17,100 nucleotides of DNA from Nitrospinota bacterium. GTDB taxonomy: Bacteria; Nitrospinota; Nitrospinia; Nitrospinales; VA-1. Positions 1 to 7,953 of this stretch are shown in pieces. Location: the NCBI GenBank assembly GCA_002731985.1, contig PCCT01000067.1, forward strand, positions 1-17,100. Reading direction: 5' to 3'. Positions within the stretch are counted from its first letter, which is position 1; every line of letters begins with the position of its first letter. The notes below the pieces were generated by a model that made no database searches, was not told where the DNA came from, and was given only the letters and a program-made list of their open reading frames with translations. Made by a program: the position numbers and the translations under genes.

Positions 1-1089
1 CAGAAGGTTTCCTACCCCCCATGCTACAGCTCCAAAAGTAATTCCGACTCCCAGAAACACTCCAACACAACCACCGAGTAATCCGATAAGGATAGACTCT
101 ATAAGGAATTGTTTAACGATGTCTCCCTGGGTCGCCCCAACAGCCCTGCGTACACCAATTTCACGAGTCCTCTCTTTTACCGAAATCAGCATCACTGCGA
201 GAATCCCTATCCCTCCCACCACCAGCGATATAGCGGCTACACCAACAATCAACCGAGTGAACAGCTCTGAAGTTTCCGCCTTCATGCTTTCCAATTCCAA
301 CTGACTGATGATTGTGAAGTCGTCCTCCGCTTCATCTGGAAGCTTATGACGATCTCTCAGGGTTATCTTAATCTGCTCGGCAATTCGATCAATATTCTTA
401 CGTGAATCGGCCTTGGCATAAATTGTGGATATATGGGTTTGGTTCAGTATTCGCCTCAGCATCGAGGTGATTGGAATGAGCAGAATATCATCCTGGTCCA
501 TCCCATCAGAATCCAATCCCTTACTTTCAAACACACCAACGATCTTGAACGGAACCGCGTTGATCCGCACTGTTTTTCCCAAGGGGTCGTCTTCCCCAAA
601 CATATTCTTAATTACTGTTTTGCCAATTACAGCAACACGCACGCCCATTTTTTGATCCTGCTCGGTAAACATTTCACCAGATTCTATTTCATAATTTCTG
701 GCCACCAAAAACTCAGGTGTTGAGCCAGCCACGTTCGTTTCCGTCAGGGATTGAAGATACTTTACCTTCATTTGTTTGATCTCGAAGGGAGCGGCTAGGG
801 CGAGTCCGCTGACTTCCTGTGACAGGTAATCCACATCGCGAAGGTTGAGAGTACTCACATTGCCCGTGAGACGCAATCTGCCGCCTCTGCGTTTCATCTC
901 GCCAGCATTGATCGTCACAAGGTTCTCACCCATTTTTGCAATAACATCCATAATCTGCTGATGCGACCCTTTGCCAATAGCCACCATTACGATCACCGCC
1001 GCAATCCCAATCATAATCCCAAGCGATGCCAGAAATGTTCGAGTCTTATGCGATTTTAGAGCGATCAACGCTATTGTAAGTGGTTTCAT
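1..1089 (-). CDS. MacB-like ABC transporter permease (FtsX fold), C-terminus cut by window edge
   Basis: Reading the minus strand from the ATG at 1089 gives 363 uninterrupted codons to the window edge. The product is an ABC-transporter permease of the MacB/FtsX type. It starts MKPLTIALIALKSHKTRTFL, followed by a first membrane segment with the family sequence LGIMIGIAAVIVMVAIGKG. A periplasmic MacB-type domain of about 230 residues follows. The FtsX domain then has membrane segments around SLVVGGIGILAVML and the cytoplasmic coupling sequence KERTREIGVRRAVGA. About 40 residues, including the last membrane helix, should lie outside the window. It is the last visible gene of the export operon, 13 bp after a paralogous permease, and presumably works with the ATPase at 2289-2996. 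The substrate is unknown; MacB relatives export peptides, antibiotics or lipoproteins. Confidence 0.93.
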   Translation of the reverse strand, partial: MKPLTIALIALKSHKTRTFLASLGIMIGIAAVIVMVAIGKGSHQQIMDVIAKMGENLVTINAGEMKRRGGRLRLTGNVSTLNLRDVDYLSQEVSGLALAAPFEIKQMKVKYLQSLTETNVAGSTPEFLVARNYEIESGEMFTEQDQKMGVRVAVIGKTVIKNMFGEDDPLGKTVRINAVPFKIVGVFESKGLDSDGMDQDDILLIPITSMLRRILNQTHISTIYAKADSRKNIDRIAEQIKITLRDRHKLPDEAEDDFTIISQLELESMKAETSELFTRLIVGVAAISLVVGGIGILAVMLISVKERTREIGVRRAVGATQGDIVKQFLIESILIGLLGGCVGVFLGVGITFGAVAWGVGNLL

Positions 1090-1102
1090 AATGCCTACAG
1101 CA

Positions 1103-2311
1103 CTAGCGAAGTGTTTCGTCTGGATTCAGCCATGCCGCCTTTCTCGCCGGATGAGTTCCGAAGACGAGACCAACTATCATTGAAAACACAAACGCGAGTA
1201 TAAAAGGATCCCATGTTATTTTTGTTGGCAACAAATCAAAATGTTTTAAGGCTGTGGACAGCGTCCACCCCAGTATCGCACCCATCGCGCCACCTAATAG
1301 TGAAACAAATATTGACTCGAACAAAAACTGCTGAGTGATATCCGATCGACGGGCGCCAAAACACCGCCGGACGCCAATTTCATGAATTCGCTCCTGGATC
1401 GAAACCAGAAGAATATTCATAATGACAATTCCGCCGACCAGAAGGGATACTGTAGAAATGAGGAAAAGCATCCGGTTGAGAGCCTGTTCCGATTCAGTAA
1501 CCCATTGCATGATACCCTCGGGAGTAACGTATCGAAAATCGTCATCGGCTAATGCCGACAACCCGTGATTCTGCCGCAGAATTTGCGTCACACCCGCCAT
1601 TGTTTCTTTAACCCACTCAGGATGCGTGGTTACAACTTTGATGCTGTGCAGGTGCGTCTGCCGAAACAGCCGTGACATCGACGTGGTAAGTGGAATGAGC
1701 GCCCTGTCATCTGGGTCATACCCACTTTCAGTGAGTCCCTTTTTTTCTAGCAGGCCGATGACTTCGAAAAATACCTGACCCACTCTAATTTTTTTCCCTA
1801 TGGGATCCTTTTCCCCGAACAATTTATGGGCAGGTGTGGCACCCAAAACGATAACCTTTCGCTTGCGGTCCATCTCCATGTCACCGAGAAAAACCCCATC
1901 GACAACACCCCATCCTCTGGCGAGTTCCCATTCAGGAGATACTCCATAAACGCGAGTTGTGGTGAATTCTTTTTTGTTGATGATACGCATACGCTTGCGT
2001 TGCCGGGGAACAACAATAGCAACATTGGGCATTGCGCGAATGTCATCCGCGTCTTGCAAGGTCATGCTCGTGGTGTTGCGAGAGCGTCCAAAAAAAAGCC
2101 GACCGGCACCGGACATCACTGAAAATGATTCTGGCCCGAATCCCATATTGGTGATGCGGTTCAGAACTTTCGACTTTGTCCCTTCCCCGATGGAAACGAT
2201 CACCGTAAGAGAAGCGATACCGATCATAATCCCCAGGGTCATGAGGAAGGTATTGGCCTTATTCAGCCGTAGCCCGCGCAGGGCTTGTTCAAGATTTCTG
2301 AAAAGTCTCAT
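1103..2311 (-). CDS. MacB-like ABC transporter permease (FtsX fold), first of two
   Basis: A 402-residue inner-membrane permease of the MacB/FtsX superfamily. The N-terminal membrane helix lies in about residues 20-42 (TLGIMIGIASLTVIVSIGEG). A periplasmic MacB-type core domain spans roughly residues 45-265. The C-terminal FtsX domain has three helices, with the coupling motif QERIHEIGVRRCFGARRSDI between the first two and a conserved end, FGTHPARKAAWLNPDETLR. It lacks the fused ATPase of E. coli MacB, so it depends on the separate ATPase upstream. Its ATG overlaps the end of that gene by 23 bp, which suggests translational coupling. It is a clear paralogue of the permease that follows at 1-1089, so the transporter may be a heterodimer. 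It could also be called an uncharacterised YknZ/SalY-type permease. Confidence 0.95.
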   Translation of the reverse strand: MRLFRNLEQALRGLRLNKANTFLMTLGIMIGIASLTVIVSIGEGTKSKVLNRITNMGFGPESFSVMSGAGRLFFGRSRNTTSMTLQDADDIRAMPNVAIVVPRQRKRMRIINKKEFTTTRVYGVSPEWELARGWGVVDGVFLGDMEMDRKRKVIVLGATPAHKLFGEKDPIGKKIRVGQVFFEVIGLLEKKGLTESGYDPDDRALIPLTTSMSRLFRQTHLHSIKVVTTHPEWVKETMAGVTQILRQNHGLSALADDDFRYVTPEGIMQWVTESEQALNRMLFLISTVSLLVGGIVIMNILLVSIQERIHEIGVRRCFGARRSDITQQFLFESIFVSLLGGAMGAILGWTLSTALKHFDLLPTKITWDPFILAFVFSMIVGLVFGTHPARKAAWLNPDETLR

Positions 2312-2996
2312 TGACTCGATCCGATACGATCTGTCCGTCTCGTAATGTGAGGATACGCCGCGCGTGTTCAGCGACGACAGTATCGTGAGTGATGACGATT
2401 ATGGTTCGTCCCTCACTGTTCAACTGATCAAAAGTAGTCATGATTTCCGCGCCATTTTTAGAATCCAGATTACCGGTGGGTTCGTCGGCAAGAATAATTT
2501 TGGGATCATTAATAAGGGAGCGTGCTATGGTCACGCGCTGTTGTTCACCACCAGATAGCTGACCGGGAGTATGCCCCATACGGTGCCCGAGCCCAACCCG
2601 ATCCAAAGCGCGCTCTACCCTTTCGTCAGCGCCTTTAGGTGTTTTGTTGCAGTAAACAAGTGGCATCATCACGTTATCAAACGCGGACACACCTGGAAGC
2701 AAATGAAACGCCTGAAAAACAAATCCTATTTTCTCATTACGAATCCGCGACAACTGACGGTCATTGAGTTGACCCACTTCTTCTCCATCGAGACGGTAAG
2801 TTCCGCTTGTCGCCTGACCCAGACACCCCAGAATCGTCATCAACGTGCTTTTACCTGCGCCGGAAGGACCTATGATGCTTATGTAATCGCCTTCATCAAC
2901 AGAGATTGATATCCCCTTCAAAACTTCTGTCTCCAAGCCTTCATTCTTATAGGTCTTGTAGATAGATTCAATATCAATTACTTTCGGGGCGGTCAT
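2289..2996 (-). CDS. ABC transporter ATP-binding protein (MacB/LolD class)
   Basis: A 235-residue cytoplasmic ATPase that powers the two neighbouring permeases. All ABC motifs are intact. Walker A is GPSGAGKST at residues 43-51 and the Q-loop glutamine is in [11 protein letters not shown] near residue 95. The signature LSGGEQQ is at 147-153, Walker B with the catalytic glutamate (IILADE) at 167-172, and the switch histidine in ITHD near 204. The length and the NLDS D-loop match the LolD/MacB/FtsE class, which acts by moving periplasmic domains instead of passing substrate through a membrane channel. Its ATG overlaps the stop of the adaptor gene (ATGA, 4 bp), and its end overlaps the first permease. 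Position and order match a macAB-type operon with the ATPase and permease on separate chains. Confidence 0.96.
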   Translation of the reverse strand: MTAPKVIDIESIYKTYKNEGLETEVLKGISISVDEGDYISIIGPSGAGKSTLMTILGCLGQATSGTYRLDGEEVGQLNDRQLSRIRNEKIGFVFQAFHLLPGVSAFDNVMMPLVYCNKTPKGADERVERALDRVGLGHRMGHTPGQLSGGEQQRVTIARSLINDPKIILADEPTGNLDSKNGAEIMTTFDQLNSEGRTIIVITHDTVVAEHARRILTLRDGQIVSDRVNETFQKS

Positions 2997-4285
2997 GGCC
3001 TGCGCCTGCCTCGCTTTTTCTTTTTAGGCTTAAGGAGAATACCTACTTCTTCGCCTTCTGCGAGGCCCGATGTTACTTCCTGCACGTCACCATCGCGCCA
3101 GCCCAGCTCAATGGCTTTGTCTGAAATATCGGCTCCGGCCTTCACCGTCGCAAATGATTTTTTGCCCGATCTCTTGACTGCCCCACGCGGAATAGTAATG
3201 ACACTCTTACGAACACCTGTGGTCGCTACGATATTGGCTGTCATCTCGGGTTTCAGGAAAAAAATATTTTTCTTATCAATTTCCAGCATAACCTCATAGT
3301 TAACTACGTTATCTTTTATTACCGCCTTGGGGCGAATCTCACGAACCTCAGCCTGAAAAAACTTCTTGGGATACGCATCTACAGTGAACTTCGCTTTTTG
3401 TTTTACTTTTATTTTACCAATATCTGTTTCATCGATGAAAGCCGTGACTTCCAATTTTCTCAAATCAATCAGCGTGACAAATGTTGGAGCGTTCAGACTG
3501 GCGACCACGGTTTCGCCTTCCTGAGTCGAAACAAAAGCCACCACGCCATCAATTGTGGCGGTGATGGTCGCGTAGGACAATTGGGTTTCTTCCTCAAGTA
3601 AATTGGCCATGGCTTTTTCTACCTTGGTTTCCTGAAGACGAAGGTCATTCTGTAAGCGAGCTACGTCCAGTTTTATTTCCTCTTCCGCCAGTTTGATCTT
3701 GGCGTTTAATATCATTAACCGTTCTTCCGCCTCATCAACCGCAGTTTCCGAAACCACTCCTTTTTCTTTTAGAGCCTGATTGCGGTTCAGCATTTTTTCT
3801 GCCAGACTTACTTGAGCATTGAGTTCTTCCAACTCGGCTCTAGATTTGCTGATCTCAAGTGGGCCTTCCTGTTGAATTTTTTTCAGACGTGCTTCTTCGC
3901 CTTTCAGGTCGGCGGTGAATTGAGCCACTCGCGCTAACAGGTCTTCGTGCTCGATAGTCGCTATCGTGTCACCGGCTTTGACAGAGTCGCCGATCTTGAC
4001 CATCAGTTTCTCCAACTGACCTGAAATACGGGCACCGATTTTAACCTCGGCTCCGGTCTTGAGTGTCACCGTGCCAGTCGCCAGAACTTTCTGAAAAACA
4101 TCCTTGCGTGTGACCGGCTTGAATTCGTAGTCGTTAACAGTGAGTTTATGCTCTTTCTTTCCGGCAAACATTCCCTGGACTTTACCCAATACCGGGGTAA
4201 GTTTTCCACTCCGGGCCATCAACGCAACAAAGCCCACGCATATTATAATAATGATAAATCTGGGAAATTTTCCGGATGACCTCAT
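2993..4285 (-). CDS. MacA-like periplasmic adaptor (membrane-fusion protein, HlyD/RND adaptor family)
   Basis: A 430-residue adaptor anchored in the inner membrane that should link the ABC transporter to an outer-membrane TolC-like channel. Residues 9-23 form an N-terminal membrane anchor (FIIIIICVGFVALMA). The first half of the lipoyl domain lies near residues 78-112 (GARISGQLEKLMVKIGDSVK). A long charged coiled-coil hairpin covers about 115-235. The second lipoyl half follows at about 240-262 (TITATIDGVVAFVSTQEGET), then the beta-barrel and membrane-proximal domains. The C-terminus is strongly basic ([12 protein letters not shown]), which is unusual. It is the first gene of the operon, with its promoter in the divergent region shared with the AsmA-like gene. 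No TolC homologue is visible in the window. Confidence 0.94.
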   Translation of the reverse strand: MRSSGKFPRFIIIIICVGFVALMARSGKLTPVLGKVQGMFAGKKEHKLTVNDYEFKPVTRKDVFQKVLATGTVTLKTGAEVKIGARISGQLEKLMVKIGDSVKAGDTIATIEHEDLLARVAQFTADLKGEEARLKKIQQEGPLEISKSRAELEELNAQVSLAEKMLNRNQALKEKGVVSETAVDEAEERLMILNAKIKLAEEEIKLDVARLQNDLRLQETKVEKAMANLLEEETQLSYATITATIDGVVAFVSTQEGETVVASLNAPTFVTLIDLRKLEVTAFIDETDIGKIKVKQKAKFTVDAYPKKFFQAEVREIRPKAVIKDNVVNYEVMLEIDKKNIFFLKPEMTANIVATTGVRKSVITIPRGAVKRSGKKSFATVKAGADISDKAIELGWRDGDVQEVTSGLAEGEEVGILLKPKKKKRGRRRP

Positions 4286-4321
4286 AGCACTTTCTTTCTT
4301 TTTTGTAATAGCTGGTAAGAT

Positions 4322-4351
4322 ATGATATTAACACACCGGATACTCGTCCAA
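4322..4351 (-). promoter_or_regulatory. Possible promoter of the ABC export operon
   Basis: On the minus strand a TTGGAC -35-like box (4346-4351) and a TATCAT -10-like box (4322-4327) are separated by 18 bp. They lie 37 nt upstream of the adaptor ATG. The matches are partial, and several overlapping AT-rich -10 candidates exist, so this is tentative. The 145-157 bp divergent region must also hold the promoter for the AsmA-like gene, for which I see no convincing boxes. Confidence 0.3.
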
Positions 4352-4430
4352 ATGAGCGAAAGTTCCTTAGCTTTCATATTGTTAGCGATATTCACCCCTT
4401 CATCCTAAATCGGCGGAATTCACCGATAAC

Positions 4431-4436
4431 TTGAGC
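4431..4436 (+). promoter_or_regulatory. Ribosome binding site deciding the asmA-like start
   Basis: TTGAGC lies 12 nt before the ATG at 4443. The TTG could be read as a start codon. The same TTGAG-to-ATG arrangement, with the same 12-nt offset, precedes purA and nfeD, so I read it as the Shine-Dalgarno site and ATG 4443 as the start. Confidence 0.5.
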
Positions 4437-4442
4437 CAACTC

Positions 4443-6680
4443 ATGCTTGAACAGGAAAACAAGGTTCAAACTGCTAAATCGAGCAGATTATTCAAATTTG
4501 CCCTGATTACCAGCCTTATCCTGGGGGTGATTCTCATCGTGGGTTTTTCCATGAGCCTGGACTCTTTTCGCAAACCGATCATGGATGAATTGAGCAAAGC
4601 AACTGGGCTTTCTATCGAAATTAAATCGTTGAAACTCAGCTTTTCTCATGGTTTGGGTCTTCGCGGAACCGGTCTGAAAGTGAACTCAAAAGACGGCTCC
4701 CGTCAAATTTTCTCAGCTGAAGACCTTTTCCTCGATGCTGAACTGGAGCCTCTGCTGAACCGTCAGCTAAAAATCAGGAAAATAACCCTGGTCGAACCGG
4801 CCATGAGTGTTGTTTTAGGTTCAAAAGTAGATTCAACGGCTCTTTCCGAGTCTCCTCAAGCCGGGAAAACGCCTGATCACGAAACGCCAAGACAACCCGA
4901 TCAGATGAAAAACGCCGTGCCTGAACCAGAAGACGACTTGATGGAACCGATACGTAAGGTTTTAGAGTGGAAGGACCTGTCGCTTCGCGCGGTAGAGATT
5001 AAAGATGCCGCGTTAACCCTTGTCCGTCCAAAAACTGATTCACTTCCCGCGAAGAAAATCCCAGTGACTGCAAATGCCCGGTTCGATCTCTCTCGTCCGA
5101 ATCCAGATCAAGTAACTATCGATGGCAAACTTTCCCAGGTTGACATAGGGGGCTTGAATTTCACAGGGACTTTAAAAACCAGAGATTTGTTGGCTAATCA
5201 CATCCCTGTGAATATAGACCTGGAATCCACCTCTCTTCCCATCACCAGAATTAACACACTGATAGAGACCTTCGCCGGGCCAGAAGCTATTCCGGTGAAA
5301 ATGGTATCGGGCCAGATTGAAAAAATATTCATTCGCCTAGAAGGTCTGGTCGACCCAAACCACGATCCACTCAAAGAAGTTGTGATAAAAAGCGGAATTA
5401 AAATCAGTAATCTTCAAATTCCAATTCCTGATAACGAGAAGCCAGAAAATATCGTCCTGCCGCATCTTGATGGTAAAGGAGTGTGGCAAAAAGGGACGTT
5501 GAATTATAAATTCAACGGCACATTATGGGATGGAACCATTCAATCCAACCTGATTGTCAACCTGCCCGAAGCTCTGCAAGGTTCTTTCACTGGAACATTC
5601 AATTCAGAGACACGACTGAAAGAGATGAATCTGGCTTCAGTAGAATTTGACTTACCAGACAAATGGACACACATAACAGGAACCGTCGACGGCGTAATCA
5701 AAGCGCAGGGTCCGATAGGTCAAGTGTCTTCTAACATACGCACTAATGGCAAACTGAACATCAACACCCTTTCACTAGGATCAGAGACACCCACTACCGC
5801 CAAGCTGGCGACACTCACCATTCGGCAAAAATCTCCTCAACGAACTCTTGCGCGTGTCCAGATTAAAGACGCGCTGTTCAACAACGTAACAATTAAAACC
5901 GTAGCCGCAAATTTAAAATTATCTCCCGATAAATTTTCGTTGACCAACGGACGTATGGTGCCCGCCAACGGTGTTATTCTTTTTTCAGGAAATTACCGCC
6001 CAAAACCCAACACATATATAATCCGTCTCAACGGCGATAAACTTCGTGTTGAAGATTTTATGAAAGAACAGATGGAAGGTTCCGGACTCTTTAAAGGAAT
6101 GTTTCAGGGCAATCTCAATACCGCACAAAAGGTCCAGCAAAAAGGCGAAGCTGTATTATTCTCCCATGTCGCCAGCGACCTTTCGGGGAAACTCAGCGTT
6201 CAACTGAAAGATGGCGGAATAACCACGATACCGGCAATAGATGGACTGCTCACCTTGCTCAATCCAACCTCCGTCATCACCGCGCAAAAAAAGGGCATCA
6301 ACTACGACACATTGGGAGGCGATTTTAAAATCTGGAATGGGAAAACCGTCACCGACAACTTCGCTCTGAAAGGACCGCAAATTAACCTGGAGGCTCTGGC
6401 GGCGGCCAATCTGGCCACAGGAAAACTTGATGGGGAAATCAAAGTGATGCCTATACAATTGGTAGATAGTATCGTGAAAGCTATTCCCTTGCTCGGTAAA
6501 ATCCTCACTGAAGGAGGAAAAAGCGGACTGGTCGAATCTTATTTCCGACTGGGCGGCACACTGGAAAAACCCGAGTTGGTCCTGCAAGAAGGAAAAACCC
6601 TGTTCGGCAAACCCGTGAGCATCTTGGAAGAATTGGTCAAAACACCGGGGAATATTGCAGAAAATCTTACATCAGAGTGA
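4443..6680 (+). CDS. AsmA-family inner-membrane/periplasmic protein
   Basis: A 745-residue protein with a short cytoplasmic N-terminus, one membrane helix (about residues 17-36, FKFALITSLILGVILIVGF) and a very long periplasmic part rich in beta-strands. The segment after the helix (LSKATGLSIEIKSLKLSFS, then GLGLRGTGLKV) is typical of AsmA-family starts. The C-terminal 200 residues resemble the AsmA-like C-terminal domain, with LSVQLKDGGITTIPAIDGLL, a GGDFKIWNGK strand and a closing FRLGGTLEKPELVL motif. AsmA-like proteins such as YhdP and TamB are implicated in phospholipid transfer to, and homeostasis of, the outer membrane. That role is inferred from the family here. A proline- and charge-rich low-complexity stretch lies at about residues 135-165. 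A longer TTG start at 4431 would add four residues. The gene is divergent from the export operon. Confidence 0.88.
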   Translation: MLEQENKVQTAKSSRLFKFALITSLILGVILIVGFSMSLDSFRKPIMDELSKATGLSIEIKSLKLSFSHGLGLRGTGLKVNSKDGSRQIFSAEDLFLDAELEPLLNRQLKIRKITLVEPAMSVVLGSKVDSTALSESPQAGKTPDHETPRQPDQMKNAVPEPEDDLMEPIRKVLEWKDLSLRAVEIKDAALTLVRPKTDSLPAKKIPVTANARFDLSRPNPDQVTIDGKLSQVDIGGLNFTGTLKTRDLLANHIPVNIDLESTSLPITRINTLIETFAGPEAIPVKMVSGQIEKIFIRLEGLVDPNHDPLKEVVIKSGIKISNLQIPIPDNEKPENIVLPHLDGKGVWQKGTLNYKFNGTLWDGTIQSNLIVNLPEALQGSFTGTFNSETRLKEMNLASVEFDLPDKWTHITGTVDGVIKAQGPIGQVSSNIRTNGKLNINTLSLGSETPTTAKLATLTIRQKSPQRTLARVQIKDALFNNVTIKTVAANLKLSPDKFSLTNGRMVPANGVILFSGNYRPKPNTYIIRLNGDKLRVEDFMKEQMEGSGLFKGMFQGNLNTAQKVQQKGEAVLFSHVASDLSGKLSVQLKDGGITTIPAIDGLLTLLNPTSVITAQKKGINYDTLGGDFKIWNGKTVTDNFALKGPQINLEALAAANLATGKLDGEIKVMPIQLVDSIVKAIPLLGKILTEGGKSGLVESYFRLGGTLEKPELVLQEGKTLFGKPVSILEELVKTPGNIAENLTSE

Positions 6681-6709
6681 ATCTTGACAGCAAAAAAACC
6701 ACAGAGGAT

Positions 6710-6770
6710 GTCGCCCTGAGCCTGTCGAAGGGCTGACTGCTTGAGTGCCCTTCGACAGGCTCAGGGCGAC
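6710..6770. repeat. Palindromic interspersed repeat, 24-bp perfect arms
   Basis: A perfect 24-bp inverted repeat (arms 6710-6733 and 6747-6770) is separated by a 13-nt loop. The core of each arm is CCTTCGACAGGCTCAGG or its complement, a sequence known as an interspersed repeat in many bacterial genomes. A related element lies at 13068-13142. It sits between two convergent genes, so the RNA hairpin could also serve as a terminator in both directions, although no clear U-tract follows. Confidence 0.85.
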
Positions 6771-6800
6771 AATTATTACAGTCCTTAACTTTGGAAATAT

Positions 6801-7466
6801 TTAAATAGATTTTACTTCGAGGTCCTGGTGCAATTGCTGGCGGAGTTGGGTCTGGATGTATTGCAGGGTTCCGGTCGAGGAGGTTGGGCAACTGCCGCAC
6901 GCGCCCTGGTACAAAATTTTTATAGTGTTCCCGTCGATTCCTTTTACTTCCACTCCCCCACCGTCTTTGGCAAGATTGACTCGAATCGAACGATCGAGCA
7001 CCATTTCCACGGCTGACAGTTTCTCACTGTCTGGTAATGATAAAAACTTTTCGACATCGATATTGAGCTTGGCTGTCGCTTTGCTTTTATACAACGTTAC
7101 ATTCGCGTCAATGGCCTTCCACACCTGATCCTTAAGAGGATTCCAATCGGCGTCATCCTCTTTCGTCACGGTTACAAAGTTGTCCATGATATAAACCGTT
7201 TTCATTCCGCGCTTTTCAAACAAGGCCTTGCCAAGTTTATCATCACCGCAATCTTTGGTCGATTCATAGGAAAGATTACCATGCTCCAGTATCTGCGAAT
7301 TGAGCACAAATTGCAGTGCGCTGGGATTAGGTGTTTCCCGAGTACGGACAACCTTGATCGCCGAATTACTCCCTGCAACGGGCTGTGCCTTGGGACGGGA
7401 CTGGGATGCTGAACCGTTACCTGCCTTCTTTTTCTTTTGAAGCGCTAAAACTTCGCTGAGTTTCAC
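6801..7466 (-). CDS. Nfu-type iron-sulfur cluster carrier (Nfu_N plus NifU C-terminal domain)
   Basis: A 221-residue protein with a lysine- and serine-rich, probably disordered, N-terminus (1-37). An Nfu N-terminal domain follows at about 38-125 (opening RETPNPSALQFVLN). The C-terminal NifU-like domain covers about 145-215 and contains KDGGGVEV and the cluster-binding CxxC motif GACGSCP (Cys190, Cys193). Nfu proteins carry [4Fe-4S] clusters from the assembly scaffold to client enzymes in the cytoplasm. The two-domain layout matches mitochondrial NFU1 and bacterial homologues more than the NifU C-terminal domain alone. The start is GTG; no ATG occurs before residue 88. It begins 18 bp after the stop of the truncated SGNH-like gene, so it is probably cotranscribed with it and cstA. 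I see no iscS, iscU or suf genes nearby. Confidence 0.93.
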   Translation of the reverse strand: MKLSEVLALQKKKKAGNGSASQSRPKAQPVAGSNSAIKVVRTRETPNPSALQFVLNSQILEHGNLSYESTKDCGDDKLGKALFEKRGMKTVYIMDNFVTVTKEDDADWNPLKDQVWKAIDANVTLYKSKATAKLNIDVEKFLSLPDSEKLSAVEMVLDRSIRVNLAKDGGGVEVKGIDGNTIKILYQGACGSCPTSSTGTLQYIQTQLRQQLHQDLEVKSI

Positions 7467-7484
7467 GGGTAAATATCTCTTCTT

Positions 7485-7901
7485 CTAATTGTTATGCCAA
7501 GCCATCAGGTGACTCAGTAAAAAGTATACGCCGGATAAACTCATCATAATATAATTCCTGATAAAATCCAACTCGGACTGATCGCCTAGCACGATGACCC
7601 TGTACTTGCCCTCAGGATTCTCCCGGAGCAAGCTATCCGAAGCACGCAAGCCAAACTGATTTTGGTGAACAGGAATGGCGAATCCGTCTTTCTCATGAAT
7701 TCCGGTGAAATTTGTTTTTGGTGTCCAACCCAGGACAGAATCGAACACACAGAAAAAACTGCGCTCATTCCTGCCACGCAAATCATAATCCGGGTTAAAT
7801 ATCCTGAAAGCACCTTCCGCCAATCCGAGAAGGGGCAATAACATTAAAACCCGTGCCGTCAGGGTAAATGCGAATGCTTTGGCACGACTAAACGATTTCA
7901 A
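7485..7901 (-). CDS. Short membrane-anchored protein resembling the N-terminus of SGNH/GDSL hydrolases, probably truncated
   Basis: A 138-residue product. The start is TTG, preceded by AAGGA nine bases upstream and by an in-frame stop just before it. It has an N-terminal membrane segment (about 10-29). The region DSVLGWTPKTNF ... NQFGLR followed by KYRVIVLGD (99-107) resembles the part of SGNH-hydrolase-like proteins leading into the catalytic GDS block. The catalytic serine is missing: the sequence reads GDQSE. The chain ends 31 residues later in an unrelated hydrophobic stretch (FIRNYIMMSLSGVYFLLS). About 200 residues of a normal SGNH domain, with its Asp-His pair, are absent. I therefore infer a 3'-truncated or recombined gene that is unlikely to be an active esterase. 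It lies between cstA (52 bp gap) and nfu (18 bp gap) on the same strand. A small intact protein of unknown role remains possible. Confidence 0.55.
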   Translation of the reverse strand: MKSFSRAKAFAFTLTARVLMLLPLLGLAEGAFRIFNPDYDLRGRNERSFFCVFDSVLGWTPKTNFTGIHEKDGFAIPVHQNQFGLRASDSLLRENPEGKYRVIVLGDQSELDFIRNYIMMSLSGVYFLLSHLMAWHNN

Positions 7902-7953
7902 TGCGGCTATTCCTTAAATGTATATGGAATTGTAAAGTCAGAGGAGAGGCGGT

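Noticed and set aside
6156..6587. Minus-strand 143-codon frame
   Set aside because: It is antisense to the C-terminal AsmA domain and shows no recognisable motif.
6684..6689. TTGACA on the plus strand as a -35 box
   Set aside because: No acceptable -10 lies 16-18 bases downstream and no plus-strand gene follows; the next gene is convergent.
6667..6900. Minus-strand 77-codon frame with PEPVEG-like peptide
   Set aside because: It is the translation of the palindromic repeat plus the antisense end of the asmA-like gene and the nfu 3' end. This peptide pattern is a common false annotation.
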